From Armatimonadota bacterium (lineage in GTDB: Bacteria > Armatimonadota > Fimbriimonadia > Fimbriimonadales > Fimbriimonadaceae), in assembly GCA_020438215.1 (NCBI GenBank), contig JAGQUX010000003.1, positions 42,228-106,227 of the forward strand: a DNA stretch of 64,000 nt, read 5' to 3'. Shown here in pieces: positions 52,964 to 61,870 of this stretch. Each line of letters opens with the position of its first letter. Positions within the stretch are counted from its first letter, which is position 1. The notes beneath the pieces were generated by a model. The model had not been told where the DNA came from and did not search any database. It saw nothing but the letters and a program-made list of their open reading frames with translations. A program made the translations under genes and the position numbers.

Positions 52964-53818
52964 ATGAAACGGGAGAGGTTCACTGGTTTTACACTCATCG
53001 AATTGCTAGTAGTGATCGCGATCATCGTGATCCTGGCTGGCATTCTCTTCCCCGTTTTTGCCCGCGCTAAAACCGCGGCTAAGAAGACTGCTGACCTTGC
53101 AAACATCAAGCAGATTTCAGTTTCCTTGAACCTCTACACCACCGATTTCGACGAATACTTTCTCGTCTTTCCTTATGCCGACACCTGGAGCACCCCTGCA
53201 TTTTCCGCTCGACAAAAGGGGCCGTACTGGTCAGATCGCCTGATGCCGTACATGAAGAACCAAGAGGTTTTTCAAACGCCAGCAAATACCGACCGAGTCT
53301 TCTATCCTCGCGGGTATTGGGTGCCAGGCGCAAAATCCGCGTCCGAAACTCAGCCAAGCTACCGAGTCACCTATGCGCTTAACCATCTCCTAACTCGAGC
53401 GGAAAAGAACCCTAACATCCCCGGCGCGTCCAGTATGCAAGCCATCGAGGATGTTTCTTCAACAGCAATGGTCGGGCCAGGACAACAACCTTGGGGGTTC
53501 AGTGCCTGCTACGAAGAGCCAGCGGGATCGGGCATTACTCATTACGTCTGGATGTTCTCCGATTCTGATGCCGGTTTTGGCTACGAACTATTCGGAGGAA
53601 GAAACCAGCATGGTGGCTTTGATGGTGGCGTGAACTTTGCATTCGCCGATACCCATGCCAAATTTGATCGAGCATCCGATATTGGCACTGCGCCAGGCGA
53701 TGCCTACCCCATCCATTCGCGGCTTTTCTTCCGAGGGCTTTTCCCACACACAAAAACACGCCCCAACGTCGCGACGGATGGAACCTGCCCCGCTGATCGT
53801 GGAAACATGGTTTTTTGA
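52964..53818 (+). CDS. Type IV pilin-like protein with DUF1559-type tail
   Basis: A 284-residue protein with the class III signal MKRERFTGFTLIELLVVIAI: the prepilin peptidase cuts after the Gly and methylates the Phe, and the first helix continues to about residue 30. The body resembles DUF1559 proteins, including the late motif QHGGFDGGVNFAFADTHAKFD. Such proteins are common in planctomycetes and armatimonads. The partner pilus or secretion genes are not in the window. Confidence 0.88.
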   Translation: MKRERFTGFTLIELLVVIAIIVILAGILFPVFARAKTAAKKTADLANIKQISVSLNLYTTDFDEYFLVFPYADTWSTPAFSARQKGPYWSDRLMPYMKNQEVFQTPANTDRVFYPRGYWVPGAKSASETQPSYRVTYALNHLLTRAEKNPNIPGASSMQAIEDVSSTAMVGPGQQPWGFSACYEEPAGSGITHYVWMFSDSDAGFGYELFGGRNQHGGFDGGVNFAFADTHAKFDRASDIGTAPGDAYPIHSRLFFRGLFPHTKTRPNVATDGTCPADRGNMVF

Positions 53819-53842
53819 AGCCAATCTGAGTATGCTGATCGC

Positions 53843-56530
53843 ATGGCCTCTAAAGGAAAATCGGCAAAGGGTTCTGCGCCGACCAAGACCTCTACACCCA
53901 AACGCACCCTTACTGAATCTGATCTCAAGCGACTTCCCTGGCGATCCGTCGGCCCAGCAATCATGGGCGGTCGGATTAGTGATATGTGCTTTGCGCCTGG
54001 CAATGCCAAGCAATTCTATGTCGGCTATGCCTCCGGTGGCCTCTGGGTTACTAAAAACAACGGCACCACTTTTTCTCCGATCTTCGATAACGAAGAGACC
54101 TCCAGCATTGGTGCCGTCGCTGTTGCTGATGCACCGGCTGATTGGTCAGGCTGGAGCAAGGATGTCAATAAGGCAGACCGGCAGAAGCAAGGGAAAGCCA
54201 AGATCATCTGGGTTGGCACAGGCGAAGGCAATGGACGCAACTCGAGTTCGTGGGGCAACGGCGTCTATCGCTCAATCGATTCCGGAAAGACTTGGGAGCA
54301 TTGCGGACTCGAGAACACTCACGACATTCCCCGAATTGCTGTCGATCCTCGCAACCCCGATGTTTGCTATGTGGCCGCCCTTGGTCACCTTTGGGGGCGC
54401 AACCCGGAACGCGGCCTCTACAAAACAACTGATCGCGGCAAGACCTGGGATTTGATCCTCAGCATTGACTCCAACACCGGTTGCTGCGACGTCATCCTTG
54501 ATCCCAGCAACCCCGACACTGTCTTTGCCGGGATGTACGACCGGCTTCGCACTACCCACTCATTCACAAGTGGTGGCCCCAAGGGTGGACTCTACAAATC
54601 GACTGATGGCGGCAAAACCTTCAAAAAAGTCACCAAAGGTTTGCCCAAGCAAACTGGTCGCATCGGCATGGATATCTTCAAGCCGAATTCCAAGACCATG
54701 ATTGCGGTCGTCGAATCCACCGAAGAAGGTGCGAACTCCATCCGTGATGACCGGATGAAAGGCGGCGGAGTCTTTCGCTCTGAAGATGGCGGTGAATCTT
54801 GGACACGACTTTCCCACCGGTCACCTCGTGCCTTCTATTTCAGCAAGATCTACTTCTGCTCAAAGAATGATCAGCGCGTTTACATGCACGGATGGACTTG
54901 TGAACTCAGCGACGATGGCGGCAAAACATTCCGCGGAGGCTGGGCTGATCTGCTCCACGCCGATCACCACGCGCTGATTGTTGATCCTAACGACCCTGAC
55001 CACATCGTGATTGGTACCGATGGCGGTGCATCCATCACCTGGGATGGTGGTGAAACTTGGGACTTCCTCAATACCATCGCTACTGGGCAGTTTTACAACA
55101 TCAGCCTCGACAACCAAGACCCGTATCGGATCATTGGCGGCTTGCAAGATAACGGCACCTGGCTGTGGCCGAGTAGCACCACCAAACACGTTGATAAAGA
55201 CGATGCGTGCAAGACTCCTGCGACCGGAATCACGAACGGAGACATCCAGTTTGTGCTTTGGGGCGATGGATTCCACGCTTATGTCGATCCGAAAGATCCA
55301 GATGTGGCATACGGTGAATGGCAAGGCGGCAACATGACGCAAGTCAATTTCCGCACAGGGGAGCGACGCCTCCTCAAACCGGAGGCACGTGAAGGTGAAC
55401 CTCGCATTCGCTACAACTGGAATTCACCATTCCTGTTTAGCCACCATGATGACGATGCGATTTATCACGCCGGAAATTACGTCTTCAAGATCACCGATAA
55501 CGGCTCCAAGTGGAAGCGAATATCTGATGATCTCACCACTGATGACGTCGATAAGATTGAAACTGTCGGTTCCAACGCAGAGACTTACTGCACCGTTGTC
55601 AGCTTGAGCGAGAGTCCCATGAAGAAAGGCGAGCTTTGGGCGGGTAGCGACGACGGCGTGATCTCACTCACCACCGATGATGGTAAGTCTTGGAAGGACG
55701 TCACTCCAAAGGCAGTGAATGGTCGCTATGTCAGCAGGCTTCACGCTTCTGCGCATAAGTCGGGGCGATGCTACGTCTCGATTGATGGTCACCGCTCCGA
55801 TGACATGGATCCCTGCGTTCTGGTCACCGAAGACTTCGGCGCAAGTTGGAAGGACATCACGGCCAATCTCCCCGAGCGGCGGAGCGTGATGGTAATCCGT
55901 GAAGATATCAACAACGCCGATGTTTTGTACTGCGGAACGGAGAATGCTGGCTATGTGAGCCTAGATCGTGGCCAAAACTGGGTGAAGATGCACGGAAAAG
56001 CTCTCCCCACTGTGCCCGTTTACGACATCCAGCAGCATTCACGGGAACAGGACATTGTATTGGGCACCCACGGACGATCGGTTTGGGTGCTGGATGATGC
56101 CCACTGGCTGAGCGAAGCAACACCAGACAATCTGGATAAGCCACTTCACTTGTTCTCTATCAAGAACGCGCGCCCGCAGTGGTTCACCGCATACAACGGT
56201 CTGTGGTCTCATAAGATGTTCCGCGCCACTAACTGCCCAATGGGAGCAAAGATTGACTACTGGATTCGCGATTACATCGGCGAAGATGTGAGCATCACTA
56301 TTGAAAACTCGAACGGTACGGTGGTCAAAAAGCTGAGTGGTGCCAATGCTCCCGGATACAACCGAGTCGTTTGGAACCTACAACCAGAGAACTGGCAAAA
56401 GCTCTCAGACCAAGGCGAAGACCCGTTCTTCAATGATTTCCACGTTGCCCCAGGTGAGTACACCGTGAAGATCAAGATGAGCGATCACACCGATCAGCAG
56501 AAGCTCGTTGTCGAACCTCGCAAACAGTAA
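53843..56530 (+). CDS. Large BNR/VPS10-like beta-propeller protein
   Basis: An 895-residue protein dominated by beta-propeller repeats. The BNR-type loops S.DGGKTW recur: STDGGKTFKKV, SEDGGESWTRL, SDDGGKTFRGG, TWDGGETWDFL and TTDDGKSWKDV. The start is WRSVGPAIMGGRISDMCF, and the C-terminal 100 residues are a separate Ig-like module (GEDVSITIENSNGTVVKKLSG). The first 30 residues are Lys/Ser-rich rather than a signal. This resembles the sortilin/glycosidase-like class of exported bacterial proteins. Its activity is not known. Confidence 0.85.
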   Translation: MASKGKSAKGSAPTKTSTPKRTLTESDLKRLPWRSVGPAIMGGRISDMCFAPGNAKQFYVGYASGGLWVTKNNGTTFSPIFDNEETSSIGAVAVADAPADWSGWSKDVNKADRQKQGKAKIIWVGTGEGNGRNSSSWGNGVYRSIDSGKTWEHCGLENTHDIPRIAVDPRNPDVCYVAALGHLWGRNPERGLYKTTDRGKTWDLILSIDSNTGCCDVILDPSNPDTVFAGMYDRLRTTHSFTSGGPKGGLYKSTDGGKTFKKVTKGLPKQTGRIGMDIFKPNSKTMIAVVESTEEGANSIRDDRMKGGGVFRSEDGGESWTRLSHRSPRAFYFSKIYFCSKNDQRVYMHGWTCELSDDGGKTFRGGWADLLHADHHALIVDPNDPDHIVIGTDGGASITWDGGETWDFLNTIATGQFYNISLDNQDPYRIIGGLQDNGTWLWPSSTTKHVDKDDACKTPATGITNGDIQFVLWGDGFHAYVDPKDPDVAYGEWQGGNMTQVNFRTGERRLLKPEAREGEPRIRYNWNSPFLFSHHDDDAIYHAGNYVFKITDNGSKWKRISDDLTTDDVDKIETVGSNAETYCTVVSLSESPMKKGELWAGSDDGVISLTTDDGKSWKDVTPKAVNGRYVSRLHASAHKSGRCYVSIDGHRSDDMDPCVLVTEDFGASWKDITANLPERRSVMVIREDINNADVLYCGTENAGYVSLDRGQNWVKMHGKALPTVPVYDIQQHSREQDIVLGTHGRSVWVLDDAHWLSEATPDNLDKPLHLFSIKNARPQWFTAYNGLWSHKMFRATNCPMGAKIDYWIRDYIGEDVSITIENSNGTVVKKLSGANAPGYNRVVWNLQPENWQKLSDQGEDPFFNDFHVAPGEYTVKIKMSDHTDQQKLVVEPRKQ

Positions 56531-56645
56531 TAATTCGTATGGTTTGGAGTGCTACAAAAACATAAGATTTTTGTGGTACTCCGACCTAATATTTACGCAT
56601 CATTTGCGCTAATCACCGCAACTAACGGGTAAATATCGGCTTGAT

Positions 56646-57389
56646 ATGCGCTCTATCAAATTTTTGGCGAGCGCTTTGCTGATTGGCGGTGTTTCTGCGG
56701 TCAGTTCTGCGCAGTCAAACATTGTTGGAGATGCGCTGTTCATAGCCGATAACGGCCGAACAGTCACATTCTCTGGCAATTCATTTTCTGGTGGCGAATC
56801 GAGCTTCTATGGCTCGTTCGGCTACTATCACCCTCTTTCGTCTGACCTGGTGATCAAAGTCGGCGGTGCATTTGCCAGCCGTTCCACAACTGTCCGCGGA
56901 CTCGTTGCAACCGAAACAGGTGGCACCGATGTGGAAGTCAAAGGGATTTGGTACAAAGGCAACTGGTATGCGGCTGTTGGCGCATCTCTGCCTAACACAC
57001 CGGCTCAAACCAAAGCTGCCGGCACCTTCCAAGTAGGCGTTCGATCTATCAACGATAACGGCTCTGCCGCGCTAAGCCTTGTTGGTGTCACCAGCAAGGA
57101 TGTCTCCTTGATGGGCGTTGCCGCTGGCGTTCGCATTCCTCTTTCCGGCGACATCTGGATTGATGGTTCTGCTACGGCAATGGTTCGTGGTGGCAACACC
57201 GTTGACCCAAGCACCGGCGCAATTGATCGAGTTTTGGTGTTCAACATCGGTGCTCGATATGAACTCGGTGATGGCAACGCTTTCTTCATTGGCTTGGGTA
57301 ACAAACTCGGTGATACAACCGGCTTTAGCCTGACCCCACGACTGGGCGGTGGCTCTGGCCTTCAATTCGGTGCTGAGGTGCGATTCTAA
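56646..57389 (+). CDS. Exported beta-barrel-like protein
   Basis: A 247-residue protein with a signal peptide (FLASALLIGGVSAVSSAQ) and a repeating amphipathic beta pattern (GSFGYYHPLSSDLVIKVGGAFAS, GIWYKGNWYAAVGASL). It ends in an aromatic residue (FGAEVRF), as outer-membrane barrels often do. I infer an outer-membrane protein. No family is identified. The stop TAA overlaps the next ATG (TAATG), so it is coupled to a lipoprotein gene. Confidence 0.65.
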   Translation: MRSIKFLASALLIGGVSAVSSAQSNIVGDALFIADNGRTVTFSGNSFSGGESSFYGSFGYYHPLSSDLVIKVGGAFASRSTTVRGLVATETGGTDVEVKGIWYKGNWYAAVGASLPNTPAQTKAAGTFQVGVRSINDNGSAALSLVGVTSKDVSLMGVAAGVRIPLSGDIWIDGSATAMVRGGNTVDPSTGAIDRVLVFNIGARYELGDGNAFFIGLGNKLGDTTGFSLTPRLGGGSGLQFGAEVRF

Positions 57390-57913
57390 TGAAAGCAAAA
57401 CTTGCGATTCTGGTTGGGCTGATTTCAGCTCTCTTTGTAGCTGGTTGTGCGGGCTTCGTTCCGTATGTCCAGACTTCCACGGATGACTGCTTTGGTTATG
57501 TAGCTTTTACAAACACCAACGTTTCGTTCTATCTGGATCCTCCGGCGGCTGGCCCATCTGCTGGTGATGCCTTGGCACCAAGTTCTCGAAATGTTGATGA
57601 GACCATGACGATCACATGGAATGACAGCCGCACCGGCTCTTTCAATGTGGAAGTCAGCCACGGCACTTTGCCTGCAGGCCTAATTGTTGAGTTCTTCTCG
57701 ACCAGTAGTGCAGGGAGTGCATACAACGGCGAATACTACGGCGTTGTCACCGACACCACCCCGCTGAGCTTCGGTATCAACTACCGAGATGATGGTACAG
57801 AAGAATTGGCTCCTGGTGTTTATACAGTAGAACTCTATGTGCAGCAGGAAGGCTGTGAGCCACTGACCATACCGGTCACTGTCACGGTTCTTTCAAACTT
57901 CTTTGGGGACTAA
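57389..57913 (+). CDS. Small lipoprotein
   Basis: A 174-residue protein with a signal peptide and a lipobox ALFVAGCAGF. The mature part is a beta-rich Ig-like domain (TMTITWNDSRTGSFNVEVSHGTLPAGLIVEFF, ...APGVYTVELYVQQEGCEPLTIPVTVTV) with two late Cys. No family recognised. It is translated right after the barrel-like protein and is probably its envelope partner. Confidence 0.75.
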   Translation: MKAKLAILVGLISALFVAGCAGFVPYVQTSTDDCFGYVAFTNTNVSFYLDPPAAGPSAGDALAPSSRNVDETMTITWNDSRTGSFNVEVSHGTLPAGLIVEFFSTSSAGSAYNGEYYGVVTDTTPLSFGINYRDDGTEELAPGVYTVELYVQQEGCEPLTIPVTVTVLSNFFGD

Positions 57914-57936
57914 CTCTTCCTTTAATTTGAGCAAGA

Positions 57937-57967
57937 AGCATCAACCAATGAGGTTGGTGCTTTTTTT
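57937..57967 (+). terminator. Terminator of the barrel/lipoprotein operon
   Basis: A ten-pair stem AGCATCAACC/GGTTGGTGCT (one T-G pair) with a five-base loop is followed by a run of T to 57967. Confidence 0.92.
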
Positions 57968-58067
57968 CGTTAATCCAGCGTTACAAAACCCGTATTTCCA
58001 CCAGATCGGGCAAAGTTGGCTTTGAACTCATTCCCTTTCGTCTCCTATTTCCGGCACAATAGTATCA

Positions 58068-58090
58068 ACCAGCCTTGCTGGTGCCTTTTT
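58068..58090 (+). terminator. Terminator-like hairpin just before a gene
   Basis: ACCAGC-CTT-GCTGGT followed by GCCTTTTT, ten bases before the ATG at 58101. The flanking words (TATCAACC before, TGGTGC and T-run after) resemble the terminator 130 bases upstream. It may be a transcription attenuator of the downstream gene or a read-through brake from the operon. Confidence 0.5.
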
Positions 58091-58100
58091 GGTGTTGGTT

Positions 58101-59915
58101 ATGAGGATTATCAACAAGTGTTTATCCAGCGTGCTTTTGCTGACCGCGCTCGCGGCCGTCAGTTCTGCACAGAAAGTTGAGGGACAAGATAAGTCGGCCC
58201 TCATCGCAAAGTCTTACGAATCAAAGGCGTACCCGATCAGTACATACAGCTTCCCTGTTCAGATCGACGACCGCTACCGATTCCAGCCCGATCGACCGGA
58301 AAACCCGGATCCAGAGTTCGAAGAGATCTTTGGTGCTCCCAACCGGTTGCCGATGGGCCACAACATTTTTAGCAAGTCGATTGAACCGCAAGGTCTCTTC
58401 CCGGCAATTGGTGCAACTGGATGGGTGCCACCCGATCCAGACATCGCAGTGGGGCTCGATCACATTGTTGCGGTAGTGAACTCCTCGATCGCTTTCTTTT
58501 TGAAAGATGGAACTAAGCAGTTCCAGCAAACTTCCGGAACATTCTTCTCCGGCATGGGGGCAACATCGTTCCAATTCGACCCGAAGGCGTTTTACGATAA
58601 AGTTCACGATCGTTACGTACTTCTGTTCTTGGAGCGCAACACTTCCCCGCAAGAAAGCAAACTTCTTCTAGCAATCTCCGATGATGGCGATCCGAACGGT
58701 ACCTGGCACCGCTATCGATTGGAAGCAATGCAAACCAACGGCTCCGGACAGAACTTCTGGCTCGACTACCCTGGTTTTGGCTATAACAAAGATGCGTACG
58801 TTGTTACAGGCAACATGTTTGGGTTCAGCTCCGGATTCTCTGGGACACAGTTCATTGTCATTCCCTCCGCTCCGCTTTTGAGTGGGAGCACGGCGACGCA
58901 GTCTTCGGTGAACCTGACGAGTTCTTCCTACCAAGTGGGCGAATATCCGGATTCCAGCATCGACTATGTTTACTGCGTGGATCGACAAAGCAATACTGCA
59001 TTCCGAATCGCTGCACTGGGCGACTTGACTTCTGGATCGCCATCTATTACGACGTCTTCAGTTGCTGTTCCTTCGGCACCTGGCCCAAACCGAGATGCTA
59101 ACAGCACTAACGGACGAACATTAGATTCTATTGATAGTCGCATCTTCAATGTTGCTTTCCGCAATGGACGCGTTACTGTTGCTCACACCACAAACGATAG
59201 CGCTCAACTCGGAGCACGTTGGGCAGAGTTCGCTCTCGGAGATTGGCCAAACTCTGGTACTCCAAGTTTTGTGCAAAGCGGTACCATCTTCGATGCGACA
59301 ACCAATCGCGACTACTTTACTCCCGCCGTGGGCATGAACAAGTGGGGTTCTAGCACTGCGCTATTCGCAGCTTCTAGCACAACGGTTCCGGCTGATATTG
59401 TTGTGACGGGTCGTGCATCTGATGACCCGGATGGAGTGATGGGTGGGGCAACCACTCTGGAATCCAGTGCAGGAAACAACTACTCTTCTGGTCGCTGGGG
59501 CGACTACTTCGGTATCGACGTTGATCCCATTGACGATACGACCTTCTGGGGAATTGGAATGGGAATCGCGGCCAACAATGGATGGCGAACCTCTATCTTC
59601 AGTTGGAGCGTGGTTCCCGCAACCGGCCCGCGATTGAACAACCTGTTCCTGCGAAACTCAACGCTCAAAGCGCGAAAGCGCGGTGAGCTTCGCGTCACTC
59701 TGACTCAGCCGGCACGCCCAGGCGGCGAAACGCTGGAAGTCTTCAGTAACCACCCTGAAGTCATTTCGTTTGGCTTTCCGCAGGTGATTGCAGAAGGACA
59801 AAGTTCAGCTCGATTCCACATCTTCTCGCTGAGCGTTTCTGCACCAACTCCCGTTACCGTGACCGTACGCCACCGCGGCGTTGTCAAGACGGTGAATTTC
59901 ACACTCGTTCCGTAG
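58101..59915 (+). CDS. Large exported protein of unknown function
   Basis: A 604-residue protein with a signal peptide (SSVLLLTALAAVSSAQ). The middle is beta-rich with Trp and Asp loops (GWVPPDPDIAVGLDHIVAVVNSSIAFFLKDG; GQNFWLDYPGFGYNKDAYVVTGNMF; SSGRWGDYFGIDVDPIDDTTFWGIG), consistent with a propeller. The last 90 residues look like an Ig-like domain (RKRGELRVTLTQPARPGGETLEVFSN). No family is recognised with confidence. Start chosen at 58101, following the hairpin; an in-frame GTG/TTG would lie within the hairpin. Confidence 0.75.
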   Translation: MRIINKCLSSVLLLTALAAVSSAQKVEGQDKSALIAKSYESKAYPISTYSFPVQIDDRYRFQPDRPENPDPEFEEIFGAPNRLPMGHNIFSKSIEPQGLFPAIGATGWVPPDPDIAVGLDHIVAVVNSSIAFFLKDGTKQFQQTSGTFFSGMGATSFQFDPKAFYDKVHDRYVLLFLERNTSPQESKLLLAISDDGDPNGTWHRYRLEAMQTNGSGQNFWLDYPGFGYNKDAYVVTGNMFGFSSGFSGTQFIVIPSAPLLSGSTATQSSVNLTSSSYQVGEYPDSSIDYVYCVDRQSNTAFRIAALGDLTSGSPSITTSSVAVPSAPGPNRDANSTNGRTLDSIDSRIFNVAFRNGRVTVAHTTNDSAQLGARWAEFALGDWPNSGTPSFVQSGTIFDATTNRDYFTPAVGMNKWGSSTALFAASSTTVPADIVVTGRASDDPDGVMGGATTLESSAGNNYSSGRWGDYFGIDVDPIDDTTFWGIGMGIAANNGWRTSIFSWSVVPATGPRLNNLFLRNSTLKARKRGELRVTLTQPARPGGETLEVFSNHPEVISFGFPQVIAEGQSSARFHIFSLSVSAPTPVTVTVRHRGVVKTVNFTLVP

Positions 59916-59936
59916 TATTCGTGAACTAGTGATCTC

Positions 59937-59972
59937 AACTCCCTTTGGCATACTTGCTAAAGGGAGTTTTTC
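59937..59972. terminator. Bidirectional terminator between two convergent genes
   Basis: A ten-pair stem AACTCCCTTT/AAAGGGAGTT with further inner pairing (GCA/TGC) lies 21 bases after the exported-protein stop and just before the kdsB stop. Flanking T-runs suit both strands. Confidence 0.88.
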
Positions 59973-60697
59973 TATTTGCTTGCTTCAAGAATCTTGCGAA
60001 CCGCTTCTGCTTGCTCGGGAGTATCCACAGCCAACACAGAGCCTTGCCCTTGGCTCATCCGGATTTTGATTCCATTTTCAAGAAAGCGAAGTTGTTCCAG
60101 GCTCTCGGTTTGCTCAAGCGGAGTCTGCTGCCAGGTTTGAAACTGCATCAGTGCCTCGTGACGATAGGCATAGAGCCCAACGTGTTTCTTGAGCGGGCGC
60201 ACACGCTCGTTTCTTGGGAACGGAATGGCATGGCGAGAGAAATAAAGCGCATTCCCAGCAAGATCGGTCACGACCTTCACAACGGCTGGAACATCCTCCT
60301 CATCCATAGGGCAGTCCGACATGATGGAGCCCATCATTACGCTTGGGTCATTGATCAGGGGTTGGGCGCAGGCAATGATGTCGCCTGGCTCGACCAGCGG
60401 CTCATCCCCCTGGACATTCACATAGATATCGCACTGCAGATCGTGAGCAAGTTCGGCGATACGATCCGTTCCGCTAGGGTGATCGGGGGAGGTGAAGCGC
60501 GCTTCGGTACCGAACGCGGCGCAAGCATCAATGATCTCTTCATCGGGGGTGGCAACCACAATTGTCTCGGTGAGATTAGTTCTCCGGGCAGCTTCCACCA
60601 CCCATTGGATCATCGGCTTCCCTGCAAGATCGCAGAGTGGCTTGCCAGGAAAGCGGGTGCTCCCCATCCGCGCGGGGATGACAATCGCGATTTTCAT
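59972..60697 (-). CDS. kdsB: 3-deoxy-manno-octulosonate cytidylyltransferase
   Basis: KdsB activates Kdo with CTP to CMP-Kdo for LPS core synthesis, a strong sign of an outer membrane with Kdo-containing LPS. The 241-residue protein opens IAIVIPARMGSTRFPGKPL, the nucleotide-binding signature. It also has VATPDEEIIDACAAFG, SPDHPSGTDRIAEL, VQGDEPLVEPGDI and VGLYAYRHEAL in family order. No waa or other Kdo gene is adjacent. Confidence 0.96.
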   Translation of the reverse strand: MKIAIVIPARMGSTRFPGKPLCDLAGKPMIQWVVEAARRTNLTETIVVATPDEEIIDACAAFGTEARFTSPDHPSGTDRIAELAHDLQCDIYVNVQGDEPLVEPGDIIACAQPLINDPSVMMGSIMSDCPMDEEDVPAVVKVVTDLAGNALYFSRHAIPFPRNERVRPLKKHVGLYAYRHEALMQFQTWQQTPLEQTESLEQLRFLENGIKIRMSQGQGSVLAVDTPEQAEAVRKILEASK

Positions 60698-60779
60698 ATA
60701 GAGTTCAGACTACCATTCAAAGAACTATCTCACCTCTAATGCCTACGCTCAAAAATTTCAGAGGTAGCCTGAGGCAACT

Positions 60780-61676
60780 ATGGGAGCATTTTTTGCACCG
60801 CGAGAATGGGGTCGGCTACTGACCGCAATGGTCAGTCCGTTCAATGCCAATGGCGAACTCGACTTGAAACAGGCCGAGATCGTTGCGGATCACCTTGTCA
60901 CCGTGCAGAAAAACGATGGCCTTGTCGTCAATGGCACGACAGGCGAATCCCCCACGCTCACCGAAGATGAGAAATTTGAACTCCTGAAGGTCGTTCTGAA
61001 TACTGTCGGCGACCGCGCATCCGTCGTGATGGGGACGGGAACATACAACACCGCAGAGAGCATCAAATACACTCAAAAGGCCGAAAAGCTGGGTGCCCAC
61101 GGTGTGATGGCGGTGAACCCGTACTACAATCGCCCGAGCCAAGACGGAATGATCGCCCACTTCACTGCGATTGCCGAAGCCACCAGCCTCCCCGTGATGC
61201 TCTACAACATCGCGCCCCGAAGTGCGGTGAACCTCGAAACTCCAACTGTGATTCACCTCGCGGAAACCGTGCCGAACATCGTCGCGGTCAAAGAAGCCAG
61301 CGGGAGCCTGAACCAAGTCGCCGATGTTTGCGCGGCAATGCCGGAAGGGTTCCGCGTCTACTCCGGTGATGACCCGCTCACTTTGCCAATGATGTCGCTC
61401 GGGGCGCACGGATTAGTTTCTGTTTCTGCACATTTGATAGGCGCTGATCTCAAGAGCAAGATTGAAGACTTCCCTACGAATCCGGCCAAAGCCGCGGCTA
61501 CGGCAAATCGCATCCTCCCGATGATTCGCAAGGTGTTCATGACGCCGTCGCCGGCTCCGGTGAAGTACGGACTCTCGCGGCGGGGAGTTTGTGGCGAAAC
61601 GGTTCGTCTGCCGATCATCCCGCTAACCGATGCGCAGAAAGCGGAGTTCGATGCCGTGTTCGATCAGTTCAACTGA
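60780..61676 (+). CDS. dapA: 4-hydroxy-tetrahydrodipicolinate synthase
   Basis: DapA condenses pyruvate with aspartate semialdehyde to start lysine/DAP synthesis, so it uses the product of asd at the other end of this window. The 298-residue TIM-barrel protein has the Schiff-base lysine Lys171 in NIVAVKEASGS, the catalytic Tyr142 in VMLYNIAPRSAV and the pyruvate-binding NGTTGESPTLTEDEK. It is monocistronic. Confidence 0.95.
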   Translation: MGAFFAPREWGRLLTAMVSPFNANGELDLKQAEIVADHLVTVQKNDGLVVNGTTGESPTLTEDEKFELLKVVLNTVGDRASVVMGTGTYNTAESIKYTQKAEKLGAHGVMAVNPYYNRPSQDGMIAHFTAIAEATSLPVMLYNIAPRSAVNLETPTVIHLAETVPNIVAVKEASGSLNQVADVCAAMPEGFRVYSGDDPLTLPMMSLGAHGLVSVSAHLIGADLKSKIEDFPTNPAKAAATANRILPMIRKVFMTPSPAPVKYGLSRRGVCGETVRLPIIPLTDAQKAEFDAVFDQFN

Positions 61677-61762
61677 TCGAATGAGTGTTTGTGTGGCACT
61701 GGTGCATCCAGTGAATTAGGTTGATAATGTGGGCGACATCTTCTGAAATGTCGCCCCAAATT

Positions 61763-61785
61763 CCTCTCCCGAAGATCGGGAGAGG
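61763..61785. repeat. REP-like palindrome
   Basis: A 10-pair perfect inverted repeat CCTCTCCCGA-AGA-TCGGGAGAGG followed by GTGGGGTGAGGGTTGA, between dapA and aat. GC-rich palindromes of this kind (CCTCTCCC...GGGAGAGG with a G-rich tail) are repeated as intergenic elements in many bacteria. It might also act as a terminator. The remaining 190-base stretch between the two genes shows nothing else. Confidence 0.6.
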
Positions 61786-61870
61786 GTGGGGTGAGGGTTG
61801 ATTCTCTTTAGCGTCTTAAAGCAATCTCTGTGAAACTCAGGAACACTGGTCGCACCAGTGCCACCCAGCA

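Noticed and set aside
53637..54455. Plus-strand frame of 272 residues overlapping two genes
   Set aside because: It lies in another frame across the pilin-like gene end and the propeller protein start; composition is Pro/Ser/Arg-rich without domains.
59945..60739. Plus-strand frame of 264 residues
   Set aside because: Antisense to kdsB, whose motifs are complete; it also starts inside the bidirectional terminator.
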